Origin: Paragorgia papillata
Taxonomy: Eukaryota > Cnidaria > Anthozoa > Scleralcyonacea > Coralliidae
DNA: 64,000 nucleotides
Direction of reading: 5' to 3'
NCBI GenBank assembly: GCA_035771165.1
Contig: JAWNZC010000446.1
Location: forward strand, 806,001-870,000
Within the stretch, counting starts at the first letter, position 1; each line of letters opens with the position of its first letter. This document shows positions 35,041 through 46,724 of this stretch, in pieces. Both the position numbers and the translations under genes were made by a program. The notes beneath the pieces are model-generated. The model had not been told where the DNA came from. It saw nothing but the letters and a program-made list of their open reading frames with translations, and did no database searches.

Positions 35041-35434
35041 TGCAGCAACACATGCAGTATTTCCTTCATAACTTGAAAATTATATTAACATTCATTAATC
35101 CTAATTCTATACACTAAGCTGTCTATCTATTTATATACGCAATATACTATATACTACATATCGATATACTACGATATCAACATACGTTGATACGCAAAGC
35201 TAAGGGCGGCGGAACCGTGTAGGCAGATAGGGGTTCTAATTTCTAACATTTCCCAGGGAGCTTGCTCCAACACTCCCCAAAGACGTGTGCACTTTTGATG
35301 CACCATACACCGCATTTTTTGGGTTCTCCTTCTGCCCTACTAACATTTTTTCCCGTTCTGTATTTTTGTTCTGTATCGACCAATTCAGCTATCATTTTAA
35401 TTACCATGATCAATTTAGCTTGTTTCTTTAACAG

Positions 35435-35554
35435 ATGAAGATGAATGTTGTGTGGGAACTTACTGCAATGTTCAGTCACTTTGTATAAATTATCCTGGTA
35501 GTTTTCAGTGTTGCAGTGCAGGGTTTACGAGCAGTGAAAGAGTGAGTTGCGAAG
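35435..35554 (+). CDS. EGF-like domain exon
   Basis: The acceptor TTTCTTTAACAG precedes 35435 and the donor GTACGT follows GCGAAG (35554). It is exactly 120 bases and phase 1-1. It encodes DEDECCVGTYCNVQSLC, INYPGSFQCCSAGF and TSSERVSCE. The DxDE-C start, the NxPGSFxC core and the final Cys fit a calcium-binding EGF module. Two details are off consensus: there is an additional Cys after the first, and the fourth and fifth Cys are adjacent and not separated by one residue. It follows the propeller in the order normal for LDLR-type proteins. Confidence 0.88.
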
Positions 35555-35984
35555 GTACGTAAACCACCACGTCTTCCTTTGTAAAATATTATTTGGCACA
35601 TTTGCCATGCACATATATTTGCGAAGAAGTCTGCATGCTGAACTATACCATGCAGGTCGCAATTAAGTAAATGTTTCAACATTGAGTTTTTATTGAGCAC
35701 TGACATTTCTGCTAAAACAGTTTAACACAAATCTATAAACAGGCGTCTTGTTTATTTCGTACAAAATATAGCTATAGAAGTTAAAAATTACGGCTACCGC
35801 CGAGTATTTTTATAACTGATTTTAATTTCAACGTTTTGGCTATCCTGAATTAGTCATTACCAGTAAATTAAAATTGTTGAATTTATTAAGCTGGATATAT
35901 TTTTTGTTTAAATAATTGTAGTCAATTAAAAACAAAGTAGCCAAACTTTTAAATGTTTTTTTCAATACTACATGTATTTATTTA

Positions 35985-36020
<36 letters not shown>

Positions 36021-36987
36021 CCCAAAAACTGATCGGGATATTTTAGTGATAAAATAAGGAATTGCATAAGAAGTAGATCTAGAGCAGAGTGCAATAAAAT
36101 TAGCGACACAATTATCCACAAGCCAGGGTTAAGAAGGCAAAAAACAATATTATATTATCACATGCATTGAGCTGAACAATTTTAGTCAAAGATTTTTCGC
36201 CAAAATTAAATAAAACGAAATAGGAAATAAGGAATCAAAAGGACTAAGACATTTTTTGAATAAAGCTGTAAATTAACCGAAAAGTACATTAAGGCTTTGA
36301 GTTTTTAAATGTGTTGAGTCAAAACTTGTAAAATGACATGAAATTAAATTTGTCCATTCAGGTGGTATATCAAAACTTTTGATTGATTTGCTGACAAAAT
36401 TCCTGTGTAGAAGATAAAGTTGTAAAAACTTCATTCGATTGCAGAACTTTGTTTATATATATATATATAAATGTAAACTTTTGTTAATTCTCAATAACGA
36501 TACAATATCTACTGTGATATTCTTACCTTCGATCTTTTTGGCCGAGTGGTGTTTCACTCCTAAAAAACGTACGAGATTTTTTTGGAATTTTTGAAATGAG
36601 ATTTTCTTAAATTCATATTGAGAATTTTTTAAATATTTCAAGAGTTCCCGAGACTTTTATAGTTGTATTTTTATATTTTCGGAGATTTTTCTGACTTAGG
36701 ATCTGCAGGGATTTCCACACTTTCAAGAATTTTTTAGTATACGATATTTTTTATAGCAACTATACGCCCCTCGCGTTTGGCGAAATTAACTTAAATCCAT
36801 TTGGCTGATTCAATTCAATCAATTAGTATATTTAATACATTGTATATAGTCATTACAAATTTGATGCCACACAAATTTGATGATACACAATTTCGTTTGA
36901 GGCTTTTTTCAGTTGTCTGATCCTAACTTTTTTACTAAATCCCTTTTTGATTTTAAAATATTAAGAATGTCTTCACTTCATTTTTAG
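35555..36987. other. Intron, simple repeats only
   Basis: A TG/TA microsatellite is at 35985-36020 and a TA run near 36457. Otherwise AT-rich sequence with no recognised exon or element. Confidence 0.5.
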
Positions 36988-37257
36988 AGCGTGAAAAGCC
37001 AGCAATTACCAAACTTTTAGCATATTTTTCATCAATAAACGTTTCGTGGGAATATTCTAAAGATTTGGATGGAAGAATAACAAAAAACGAAGTTTGCATC
37101 ACAAGACCGAGAATTTGCAAAAGTGTTGTTGGTAAAAAAAGATCTGTAAAGTTAACCCATTTAATTCCCGCAACTAAATATAACATCACAGTTCAAGGAT
37201 TTACATCAGCTGGAGCAGTTCAACTGGTTAAAGTGCAAGCAACGACACAACAAAGTC
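36988..37257 (+). CDS. FN3 domain exon 6
   Basis: The acceptor TTCACTTCATTTTTAG precedes 36988 and the donor GTAAGT follows CAAAGTC (37257). It is 270 bases, phase 1-1, and the frame is intact. It encodes EREKPAITKLLAYFSSINV, SWEYSKDLDGRITKNEV, CITRPRICKSVVGKKRSVK, LTHLIPATKYNITVQGFTS and AGAVQLVKVQATTQQS. The Trp, the LxPATKYxxxVxxFTSAG segment and the strand spacing are those of FN3. The two Cys occupy the same places as the Cys pair in the upstream array. Being intact and different, it contrasts with the damaged array exons. Confidence 0.88.
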
Positions 37258-37460
37258 GTAAGTTTCCGACATGTTAGTTTCATTATCATGCACAATATTT
37301 TAAGATAATTTTTCTTTTGTTTTCTATTTTACTTTTTTTTCTATTTGTTTGTTTTGTTGCTTAATTGCGCTTCCGGAAATTTCTTATTAAGTTTCATATG
37401 AAAATTTCATGTCTGGAATTAATATATGAAACTTTTATATATATGACATTTTTATGCAAA

Positions 37461-37920
37461 TTTTCATATACAGAAATTTCATATGAAATACATGACTGTG
37501 TGGAATTATATATAGAATGTCCGGTATCACATATGACAATTTCATATAGAAAATGAGGTGTTTAATTACATATGAAAATGTTGTTGTACCAAGTTGCAAT
37601 TCACCTGTTCCCCATATAAAAGCTGGATAGTATTTTCATATTCGCTGTCACTGTAGTTGGCGTTGTGAATTATTTCCAACTCATGAGTAAAAATCCCGAA
37701 ATCGACGTAATTTGAGACTCCAACCTCAGGGCCGACATCTGTGGCTTAGCCGGTGGCAGACAGCAATCAGTGAGAATCTCGGCACGGCGACACCTTGCGT
37801 ACATATTAAGTAATCTCTGTAAACATATAGTTTCATATACAGAAATTTCATATGAAATACATGACTGTGTGGAATTATATATAGAATGTCCGGTATCACA
37901 TATGACAATTTCATATAGAA
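37461..37920. repeat. Two nearly exact copies of an about 88-bp TTTCATATGAAA-rich block
   Basis: 37461-37551 and 37831-37920 share the words CAGAAATTTCATATGAAATA, CATGACTGTGTGG and CCGGTATCACATATGAC. The second copy ends exactly where the retrotransposon fragment at 37921 begins. Similar CATATGAAA words occur from 37385. Confidence 0.85.
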
Positions 37921-38830
37921 GACCTGAAGATATTGTCTTCTTGGTTTAACAACAACTCCCTAGATGTAAATAACTCAAAGACACAGGCTTTCTCTGTTGG
38001 TGCATGTAAATATGAGTATGAACTTAATATGAATGACACTAATATTGAGATAACTAACAATATTAGAATTCTGGGAGTAACCATAGATAGTAATCTTAAT
38101 TTCAAAAATCATATTACAGAACAGCTCAAGAAAGCGTATGCTAAGGCTTCAGTTCTTAGAAGGATCAGACGTTTTTTACCTACTGATAAATTAATTATAT
38201 TATATAAGGCATTTATCTTACCACATTTGGAATACTGTGGCCCTCTATTGTTAGGAATAGGAAAAGTTCAAAGCGACCGACTAGATAATGCTAATTATTA
38301 CATACTTAGAACAGTATTAGGCCATGGGAAATCTGTTCCTTATGAACAATTATTAAGTATCGTTGATTTGTCTAATTTAAAGCAGAGACGAATTTATCAG
38401 TCACTAGAATTACTATATAAAAGTTTATTTTGTAATGGCCCCTCATATATTAGAAATCTCTTTCACTTTAGGAAAACAAAGTATAGTTTAAGAGGCGATG
38501 GTTACATCCTCATACTTCCTAAATTTAATTTACAGTGGAAGAAGAAGTCTTTTAGCTATGCCGCTGCTAGCTATTGGAATGCTCTCCCTATAAAAGTCCA
38601 TCAGTCAGCAGATTTTAATAGTTTTAAAAGTAATCTAAGGAACATTGTTTTTTAGCTTCTTATTGTAATTAACCTTATTCATTATTGTAAATAACTTTTT
38701 TCTTGCTAACATTTACTTGTTAAATAGTTAAATGATTATATATTGCACGTTCGTATTTTGAACGAGCTTTTGCTCTTGGACGAAACGTGTTGAAATAAAT
38801 TATCATATCAAATTATCATATCATATCGTC
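37921..38830 (+). pseudogene. 5'-truncated non-LTR retrotransposon, reverse transcriptase C-terminal part
   Basis: The open frame 37933-38655 (240 codons) encodes WFNNNSLDVNNSKTQAFSVG, then IRILGVTIDSNLNFKNHI, IILYKAFILPHLEYCGPLLL, and FSYAAASYWNALPIKVHQSA. This is the end of the palm, the thumb and the C-terminal WNxLP block of CR1/RTE-like LINEs. The catalytic box is missing, so it is a 5' truncation. The 3' region has AACGAGCTTTTGCTCTTGG, GAAATAAATTATC and a short tail of ATCATATCA units, the usual LINE microsatellite tail. The frame is intact to its stop, so the insertion is young. Confidence 0.9.
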
Positions 38831-39004
38831 AGTAGCATCTAAAATGCTAGGCTTTTTATATAACTGGCACGATGCATGTGACCATGAGCAGCGCCTGATT
38901 GTGGTATTTGTTTCGGTGATCCGCGCAAAACTTTATAAGGTTAACATTTGGTTTAAGATGTTGTTCTGGACTGTTTGGACTGTTCAATATCTTCGTTCCT
39001 TGGG

Positions 39005-39036
39005 CCTCCTCGGTAAACTCCAGTTTACCGAGGAGG
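39005..39036. repeat. 32-bp palindrome
   Basis: CCTCCTCGGTAAACTC followed by its near-perfect mirror ending TTTACCGAGGAGG. Confidence 0.85.
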
Positions 39037-39047
39037 TCCTGGTTCAT

Positions 39048-39243
39048 TTCATCTCATCTCTAATCTGTCATCTCGATCATCTCTCATCTTTTATATCTGA
39101 TATCTTATATCTCTCATCTCATCCCTCATCTCAAACCACTTCTCATCTCATCTTTCATCTTATTTCATTTTATCTCGTCTCATTGCAACTCATCACAACT
39201 CATCTTATTGCAACCCATCGCAACTAATCTCATCCCATCTCAA
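39048..39243. repeat. CATCT-type simple repeat
   Basis: Irregular runs of CTCATCT and CATCTCAT units grading into CAACTCATC. Confidence 0.85.
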
Positions 39244-39673
39244 TTCAATTCAACTTAAGGTAATTCCTCAGTTTTGCATTGCGCAGCTTTTCTTCGCATA
39301 ATTCTGCAATACTAATTCAAGATGTAACCAAGTGTTAGTGACGAAAACACATAACAATATCACTAAGGAGGCTAAATCAGCCAATAATACCTTTGACAAG
39401 AAGATACTACTAATAACTTAATTTTGGTTTTTGAAAAAAATTAAAAATTTGTTGTGTGGTTTCGTATATATAGATGAAATGATAGGGAATAATGCTCCAT
39501 GTTCAAGCTTTAACCTTGTGTAGCTCACGAAGACCGCACTGGGTGTCCCCCACTTTTTTTTTAATTACTTTTTTCTTCCACCAGCTTTACAGCATATATG
39601 AAAAAATAGAGAAAAAATAATTTCGATAATTTGAAATATCGTACGTTTCTCGTTCTTACGGCTTCAAAAAAAC

Positions 39674-42024
39674 CATAGCCACTGGAAAGGGAGAGGGCTG
39701 TGAAAGTGGGCGTGACTGAGATTTATGTTATTGTTCGCCAAATTCAAGATCACGTGACGTTGAACCTGCATGATTGAGCACTAAAAAGCAAGATTTTACA
39801 TTAGAGCAGCGAGGCGCGTACCTACAAGTGCTACAACGAAGTTCTTCCGTGATGGTTTCGATATAAATTCCACTTCATTTGGACATTATATGCATAGATG
39901 GTCCCTCATGAAAACTCCCTTTGCAAAGAATATTTAATAAAGTGCAGTAAATTCGAATAAACGATCAATGGTCGGACCGAACACGGTGAGAGCCGAGGTA
40001 AAATAATGATACAATACTGTTTTGCAACAGTACAACTAAAACTAAAATGCGCTTTTGTCTTAATATGAATGGTTGTGCTAAATTATATGTCGTAAGTTGA
40101 GTTGCCTTCATTGAATATTAAATGCACTAAATGTCTGGTGTATTGCGTTTCATAAACAACGGTGAGGACTGGCAATTGTCGTATGCGTATCAGTTTATTA
40201 GAATAACTAAAGTATTAAGAAACATTGCCATCTGACAACAAAAGTGCAAAACTCCGATTTAATAATGGCACGGAGACGACAAATGCTTTTCGACTGCGTT
40301 GTTCCTTGGTTTTCTTTTATTAATAATTTGTAGACATGCGGCGATTTATGATAATTTCAATTTATTCACACTATTTTTAATACTTTAATACAATGAAAAA
40401 TACAAAGTTTACATAGTGATACATAAATAAATCAGAGTTAAATATAAAACAAAATATTTTATGAAAGAATATACATATGTGAGAGTGTAATTAAAGTATA
40501 AAGCTTTCGAGTTTAATCACTGCCTTGACATATTAATAAGTTGGGGATCAGCAGAGATGAAATATTAAGATCGTGTCGAAGTAAGAAAATAGACATTGTA
40601 TAATACGAGCGAGCGAATACGAGAATGAAATTCAGATCAACCTTGGTGACTTAATATTTTTTACATTGAAACAGAAAGGGTTTTTAAATCACTGGGAATA
40701 TTTTCCCAGATTTTTGTAGCTGAGAATCTTATAAATGTTTGTTTACAATAATTATGCACCTATCAATGTTAAGCCCGAGGGGGGGGGGGAGGGCGGGCAA
40801 CAATAGGGGATTTGAATTTTTGTTGCAATTTTTTGTCAAATGTCCCCTGTTTCAGAAGTTCATCCTGGTCAAAACAAATCAAAATACCCCTGTTCTGAGA
40901 TTCCCTTTTGTTCAAATACCCCTTGTCCCCTGTATAATCATTAAGACTTTAAACATGACATTCAAATGACCCAATAATATAAAGTGATTTGTAAAAAGTA
41001 TTCCGATTTCAAAAAATTAATAATTCATGAGCAAAAAGAACTTGACTGTTTATTTTAACGTACCTCGGGTAATTCCGCCATCTTTGAACCTTCAAAAACC
41101 TCGTGGTGAACATTTGGTTACCAGGCCTCCTCGCCAAAAAAACTGGTCAAATGTCCCCAGGCAGCTCGCGGTAAAAAGCATGTTGTCAAATGTCTCCAAC
41201 CTCGGGCTGTCATCAATGAGCAAAAGCCCGACCAAAGGGATAGCATCTGCCGTCAAATCCCCTATTGTTGCCCGCCCTCCCCCCCCCCTCGGGCTTAACA
41301 TTGATAGGTGCATTAGTCCGGCGAGGAGAAAATAGTTCGCGCTACGGCTAATTTGCTCACAATGCCAGAGTGTGAATTATTTGAGTGAGCCATGCACGAG
41401 TTAGCGCTTGATACGATGTGTAATGTTCAAGGGATGATCATTTTAATGTCACGATAAAGTCCATCATGAAACCGAACGCCGATCATCTACACAACGATGC
41501 ACCACCATATATATTTGTTTACGCCTTATTTGAGAAATGCGCGACTTAAAAACTCTCACGGTCCTGTTAAAACCAATCCGATCTTTTTGAGGTGATTTCT
41601 TTGTGCACACAATCATATTATTGAATAAACTAATATCTAAAATTAACGCAGAATCAATGTAAAATATAAAATTTGTCATAAAAATGACGGACTACAGTAT
41701 ACACTATAACAGCACTGTCGCTGTCTTAAGTTCGTAGGTCGTCAAAAACCGAATTCCTACCGAATTTTGTTAACGAAATAGAAGGGTACTCCTTTGGACT
41801 TGTAAATATCATGTTTCTTGTGGATTTTTAGAAGTCACCATAACCGACATCGTGCAGTTTAACGAAGAACAAGGTTATAATAAATGTAAGCCATATGAAA
41901 GAATACACTGGCCATGCCGGTTCAAGATCACGTGACGCTCAGGCGTGAAATTTTTAACATCAAACCGGAAGTTCTATTGTTTCAGAGCGGAGTTTCACAG
42001 CCCTCTCCCTTTCCAGTGGCTATG
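39674..42024. mobile_element. DNA transposon with perfect 32-bp terminal inverted repeats
   Basis: The left end at 39674-39705 begins CATAGCCACTGGAAAGGGAG. The right end at 41993-42024 is its exact inverse (…CTCCCTTTCCAGTGGCTATG). AAAAAAC flanks both sides (about 39667-39673 and 42025-42031). The related block at 54340-54872 shows the empty site. Length is about 2351 bp. No transposase frame is visible, and it contains a nested element at 40755-41312. TCAAGATCACGTGACG occurs near both ends (39746 and 41923). Confidence 0.87.
40755..41312. mobile_element. MITE with about 60-bp inverted ends, nested
   Basis: The left end GCACCTATCAATGTTAAGCC, then a G run, GGGCGGGCAACAATAGG and GGATTTGA are mirrored at 41250-41312. 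Inside, GTCAAATGTCCCC recurs in both halves. Nested in 39674-42024. Confidence 0.88.
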
Positions 42025-42845
42025 AAAAAACGTAACAAGAAAGAATGTGGACATTCTTATATCGCAAAAATGTTTGTCAATTGTTATTTTCGTCAAATTT
42101 TTTCCCATTATTTGTTGCCACTGAATAGTTCATATATAAGTGCATCTAAAATATCAAATATTTTCCCAGTCAGTTTAAACTAAGTCCTTTTATGAAGGAT
42201 TTTTTAAGATAACAAGACGAAATCAAGAGTTAGCCAAAATAGCTACAAATTGAGAGAACATCATGGTTTACTGGCAACCATTTTAGACATTTTAAAGACA
42301 TGCATATACATAAAAATAGCAATTTGGGGTTGCAAAAAAATCTTGAGATTCCATGTCCTGGCGTATTTGTATAGATATTAGCATAGTTTTGAGTGCAATT
42401 TGGAAAAACATGCACGAGTGAGTTTTTCAAAGACTATCAAAATAGTACCAGTCCGAAGGACGATCTTAGCCACCATCTTTGTTTATTTTGTACAGGAAGA
42501 ACCTGGGCACGAGTTGGAAAATACCGTCCGTCAAATTCCGCTGTAGAAAGTGATTGGTTCTTTTCATTTTTTTATTGTTTTTGATTTGGTTGATTGCCCT
42601 TTTCCAATCAAACTGAGAAACTTTTTCATGTATATTATTAACACTATAAAAACCTTGCTATCTCGAACTCGGTTTTCTCGAAAACCTTGCTAATATGTAC
42701 GTAGAAATATTTTTTCACTGTTTTACGGTATAATTTACGGGGGTTTTTTGGCTCCAACTATTTTTTACCTTCTTGAGAGGTCGAGGTAACTGTTGGATAA
42801 TTCACTGTGTTTACTTTCAAATTCTTCATCTCTATTTCATTACAG

Positions 42846-42957
42846 AAATAAACAAAGATTTATTTACTGACTCTGAATCACTGGGTGTAGACGTTCAGAA
42901 AACACAAGTATCGTTTAAATTGCCTAACTTAACCGCTACGGAAAACGATGAAACACA
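42846..42957 (+). CDS. Membrane-proximal domain, first exon
   Basis: The acceptor CTCTATTTCATTACAG precedes 42846 and the donor GTAAGTAT follows ACACA (42957). It is 112 bases, phase 1 to 2. It encodes INKDLFTDSESLGVDVQK, TQVSFKLPNLTATENDETQ. The VSFKLPNL...NDET segment resembles the start of the last FN3-like domain before the membrane in receptor tyrosine phosphatases (a VSFxLP strand before a VIVxRLSDG strand). The acceptor phase matches the donor of FN3-6, and the donor phase matches the first of two possible acceptors at 46433. Confidence 0.7.
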
Positions 42958-44071
42958 GTAAGTATTTTTATAGTACTTTGGCATGTATATATAAATTGCT
43001 ATTCGAAGCTATGTTCTGCTACCTGTGGTAGACCGAGTCTATGTTTCGGCTCCGAGTCTGTTTCTGTTTTTGGGCGACACAAAATTGCATTTTTGCACAA
43101 TTTACTTCCGCTACTACTCATACTTCCGATGAGTTGTTAGCCGTGTGACTGAGTGAGACTGTGAGGCATGTAGTAAGTTCTTTGCTCCTTTTCCCTTTGG
43201 AGTTGGACAAAAAGTCGAACAGCTTTGCCTTTTGATCAAGGTGTTCTTGCACATTGTTGGTAGATTTCGAAATAGACTGGAATGACTTTGTAGTTTTATA
43301 ACAGTGATCAGATGTGGCTGACAACTGTCTTGACCGTAAATATGTTCACCAATGTGAATTCAGTATGCACCACATTCCGCCTTCGATCTGATCTTCCTCG
43401 GCCCACTCCCATTCTGCGGAGGAGACCTCCGTACTTTGCCAGTACCCGAATAGAACGTCTGATCCAGGCGTCTTGTTATATCATAAAAGTGTAAGTATAT
43501 TTTTTTACTAATTTCATTGACGAGTTAATTTGTGTTTTGTAACTATATTATTATGATGTTATTACTTAACGTGTGAATACTTAAAGTTATATAGATAAGT
43601 ATTTTTAGACCTTAGTTCAGTATATTTTGTATTTTATATTTTTGGTACAATGATTGTAAAGCGCTAATGGACTAAACGGAATTAGCGCTATATGAATATG
43701 TTGTTGTTGTTGTTGTTGTTGTTATTTGTATTATTATTGTTAATTATTATTATGTTTATAAGTTCATTATCTAGGAATCAGATATACTTTTTTCACTGTT
43801 AATTGATGTGGTGCTACAGTAGATCGAAAAACGTTGCGAATTATTATATTGTCAAGTTGGTTCAATAGTTTAGAGTTGATTAGTATATTTAGAGAAAATT
43901 GAGCAAAATTTATGTTGCTTTTGAGACCAAAATACAACTTACTTCTAAACATAGCTTGAGATCGGCATAATTGTTTTGCACTGGACTGATAGAAAAGAAC
44001 CAAAAAAATTAACAAAGCGCAACATATTTACATCAGCAATATTCAAACTATCAGGCAAACAAAATTTTAAC
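42958..44071. other. Intron, no exon recognised
   Basis: GTT microsatellite near 43697-43725. Open frames on both strands at 43118-43494 overlap each other and have no paired splice sites, so they are not called. Confidence 0.4.
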
Positions 44072-45746
44072 TACACTGTAAATTTCAAGGGGCAAAATTT
44101 AACCCATTTTGGGGGTAAAAGTGCTATTTTTGGGGGGGGGGGTGAATGATAAAGGGGTAGTAATTACCCCTTAAATAAGGGCAATTCTTCTTTTTGTCGC
44201 GCAGAATTACCCCTTTTACGGGGGTAATTTGTTGGAGCAAATTTTTTACCCATCTCGGGGTAAAAATGTAAAATTTACCCCTGAATAAGGGGTAAAAATA
44301 TAGGGGGGTAAAATTATCTAGGGGTAAAATCTACCCCCATTTTGGCCCTTGTAAGGGGTAACTAATAGTGGGGGTAAAAACTCCCCCCTACGTTGGGGGT
44401 AACCAGAACTGCAAGACAATGTTTTCGAAAATGGCGATTTTTTTTTCGAAAGAGTGACATGAAGACATAACTACAATTATCGTTAATATAAAAGCGTATG
44501 TAGGCAATTTTTTTTAAATTTTCTTGAATAGTTTTTGTACACAAATGTGTATAATAGTTAAAAATTAAGGTGAAGATTGTTTAGCAGATTGAAATCGACC
44601 TAAAGTTTACTTCCGTAAGCTTGCAAACATCGTCTGTGTGTAAAGGCTCAAAGGTGACTTAAACACAACCTAAGACTGCTCACAAAAATGAAATTACTCT
44701 GGATTTGGTTTTGAATGTTGTTGTTTTATATTGGATTAAATTGGGGTACGTAAACAAGTGTTATTTCCTATATTTTTTGCTCTACGACAATGTCTTTAAG
44801 TTGCTATTGAAATGAATTACTTTGAATGATTTTACACTTTTCTTGTGTCAAAAACAATGCGAAAAAGTTTGAACAAAAGAACTTAGCTCATTTATTTTTT
44901 GACTCGACAAAAGTTCATTGCTAATATATATCATGAACTTAGTTGAAACTATAGTATTTTCGGCATTGTCTGTGTATCAAAGCTGAGGAGACAAGATTAA
45001 AATGGGCTGAACTGACTTTGAATCTAGTTCTTAACGTTGCAACGATTTAGTCAGTTCTTTTCCCATTTTGCTGGAAATTCGTATAGGTAAACAAATGTTT
45101 GCACATATTTTTGGCCTACAACAGTGTTTTATAAACTGTTATCGAAATAAATATTTTGTTTCTTCATCGTATGATACGGAAACTGACCGGCTATTAACTC
45201 ATAACATTAGTTCTATGTGGCAAAATTAATGTAAATGTTTTTGATCTGTCACAACTAGTCAACACAAATGGGTTTTTTTAATGAAACCCTTCCAAACCCA
45301 TCACAAATGTCGTGAAACGTTATAAAATAAACGTGTTAAGAAAAGTAAAGAAAATATGAACTTAAGAATGTAATATTAAAGAAAAAACTCGGTTATATAT
45401 CGTAAATTTCAATAATAAATATGAAGAGGCGGTTGGCGCAGTGGTAAGGTAAGCAAACTAATGCAAGGTAAGTTAAGCCCGGGAGGTTAGGGTTAGTACT
45501 TGGATGGGTGACCCATTGGGAAGGTTAAGGCTCATAAAAAAGCATAAGAAATAGAGGACTGAGACTGAGGCTACTCAATTTTTACCCCTTTATTTTTACC
45601 CTTAATTTTCACCCCACATTCCGGAGGTAAAAATTACCCCTTTTCAAATTGATTGAAATTTTACCCCCCAAAAACGGGGCGTTCTGTGGAAAACATTTTA
45701 CCCCCACATTTTGGGGTATTTTTTACCCCCTGAAATTTACAGTGTA
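44072..45746. mobile_element. DNA element with GGGGTAA-rich inverted ends
   Basis: The left end TACACTGTAAATTTCAAGGG is mirrored at the right (CCCCCTGAAATTTACAGTGTA). Both arms run on as many GGGGTAAAA / TTTTACCCC units, more than a dozen over about 330 bases at the left and 150 at the right. The duplicated target may be just TA. No transposase frame; it contains a SINE-like copy at 45425-45540. Confidence 0.82.
45425..45540 (+). mobile_element. SINE-like copy with tRNA-like A box and 5S-like half
   Basis: GGCGGTTGGCGCAGTGGTAA resembles a tRNA A box. It is followed by GTTAAGCCCGGGAGGTTAGG and TTAGTACTTGGATGGGTGAC, which match the 5S rRNA A and C boxes. Both are RNA polymerase III promoter types. 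The tail runs to GACTGAGGCTACTC. Nested near the right arm of 44072-45746. Confidence 0.65.
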
Positions 45747-46432
45747 TCAGACAAAGTAGTGACTGCAAGAAGTGAACTTTTTAAAACGTTTAAAACTAGG
45801 CCCGTCACTGATACAGTTGATCGGTTATGGCGCTGGCTATATTTCCAGAATTGCGTGTCGCTTCACAGCCGTAATACTATATGAAATCGGATCTTAAATC
45901 ATAAATTTATCACACTTTTCTGCATAAGAAATTCAATGTGTCGTCGTTGCCGTTGGGTTGATCTGAAGAGCCGTTAGTTGCCTCCGAGATCCTTCAATTT
46001 CAAGATTTTTTATTGATCTGCACTATTTACAAAAATATTATTTAATGACAAAACAAAATGCTTTTAGATTGCATGTTTTTCTTTGACAAATACGTTATTT
46101 TACACAACGAAATTGCGTTAATGTAGTTTACTGTTTTTAAGAATTAGGTTAAGTTTCAAAAAACATTTTAAAAGTTTGTCAGAAAAATGAAGCTTATGCC
46201 TGCTAGTAATTTGCTGCACCCTTTATTCATTCAAGTTGTTTGTCAGTTTTTACCACCAATTAGCTTTAATTGCTAATCCGGCATCACGAGGGTTGCTACA
46301 TGATGATTATATGTCGGACGTGACGATGTATATGCCCACCGATGCATGCTGTAAACGTGAGAATTATTTAAAACCTACGATCCTGAATTCGTGTACGTCG
46401 TATTCAATCGCAAAATTCAAATTTTTTATTAG

Positions 46433-46724
46433 TTTTTTTCAGGTCATTGTCAAAAGACTATCTGATGGTGAAAATGTTGAAGCCCTGCGACACATTCCAG
46501 AGAACAATTTAACAATATACGACACAGCTGACGGTGGGTTTTTACCATACATCACGTTAAGACAGTACAGTTATGAAAACGAGAAAGTAATTGTTGTTGG
46601 AAATGGCGAAAACAGCTCTAATTCGTTGGTACAAAAGAAAAAATTGACGAATGTTTACATAAATGGACCACTAAAGGAGAATACCGACTATGCTATATTG
46701 TTGCGAGTATATTATGACCATGGG
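46433..46724 (+). CDS. Membrane-proximal FN3-like domain, second exon
   Basis: The frame reads FFQVIVKRLSDGENVEALRH, LTIYDTADGGFLPYITLRQY, EKVIVVGNGENSSNSLVQKK, LTNVYINGPLKENTDYAILL, RVYYDHG. The PYI...VVGxG...YxNGPLKxNTxYxxxLR pattern is that of the juxtamembrane domain of receptor tyrosine phosphatases. There are two candidate acceptors: TTTTTATTAG before 46433, which is phase 2 and matches the previous donor (giving His-Phe-Phe-Gln-Val), and TTTTTTTCAG before 46443, which would need phase 0. I chose 46433 on phase. The donor GTAAGA follows CATGGG at 46724, phase 0. The homologous receptors use this domain as a stalk, so the match does not by itself imply a phosphatase domain; none is present. 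Confidence 0.8.

Larger units (their letters stand above)
39255..42170. mobile_element. Dispersed repeat (copy A) interrupted by a 2.35-kb transposon
   Basis: 39255-39672 and about 42025-42170 together match, in inverse orientation, the single uninterrupted block 54340-54872. Shared words include GAAATATCGTACGTTTCTCG, ATGATAGGGAATAATGCTCC and AAGAATGTGGACATTC. The family type is not known. Confidence 0.8.

Noticed and set aside
43118..43494. Possible exon or ORF on either strand
   Set aside because: Overlapping frames on both strands, no paired splice sites in the receptor phase, no recognised motif.
46443..46724. Alternative acceptor TTTTTTTCAG for the membrane-proximal exon
   Set aside because: It would require a phase-0 donor upstream, but the preceding exon ends in phase 2; the AG ten bases earlier fits.
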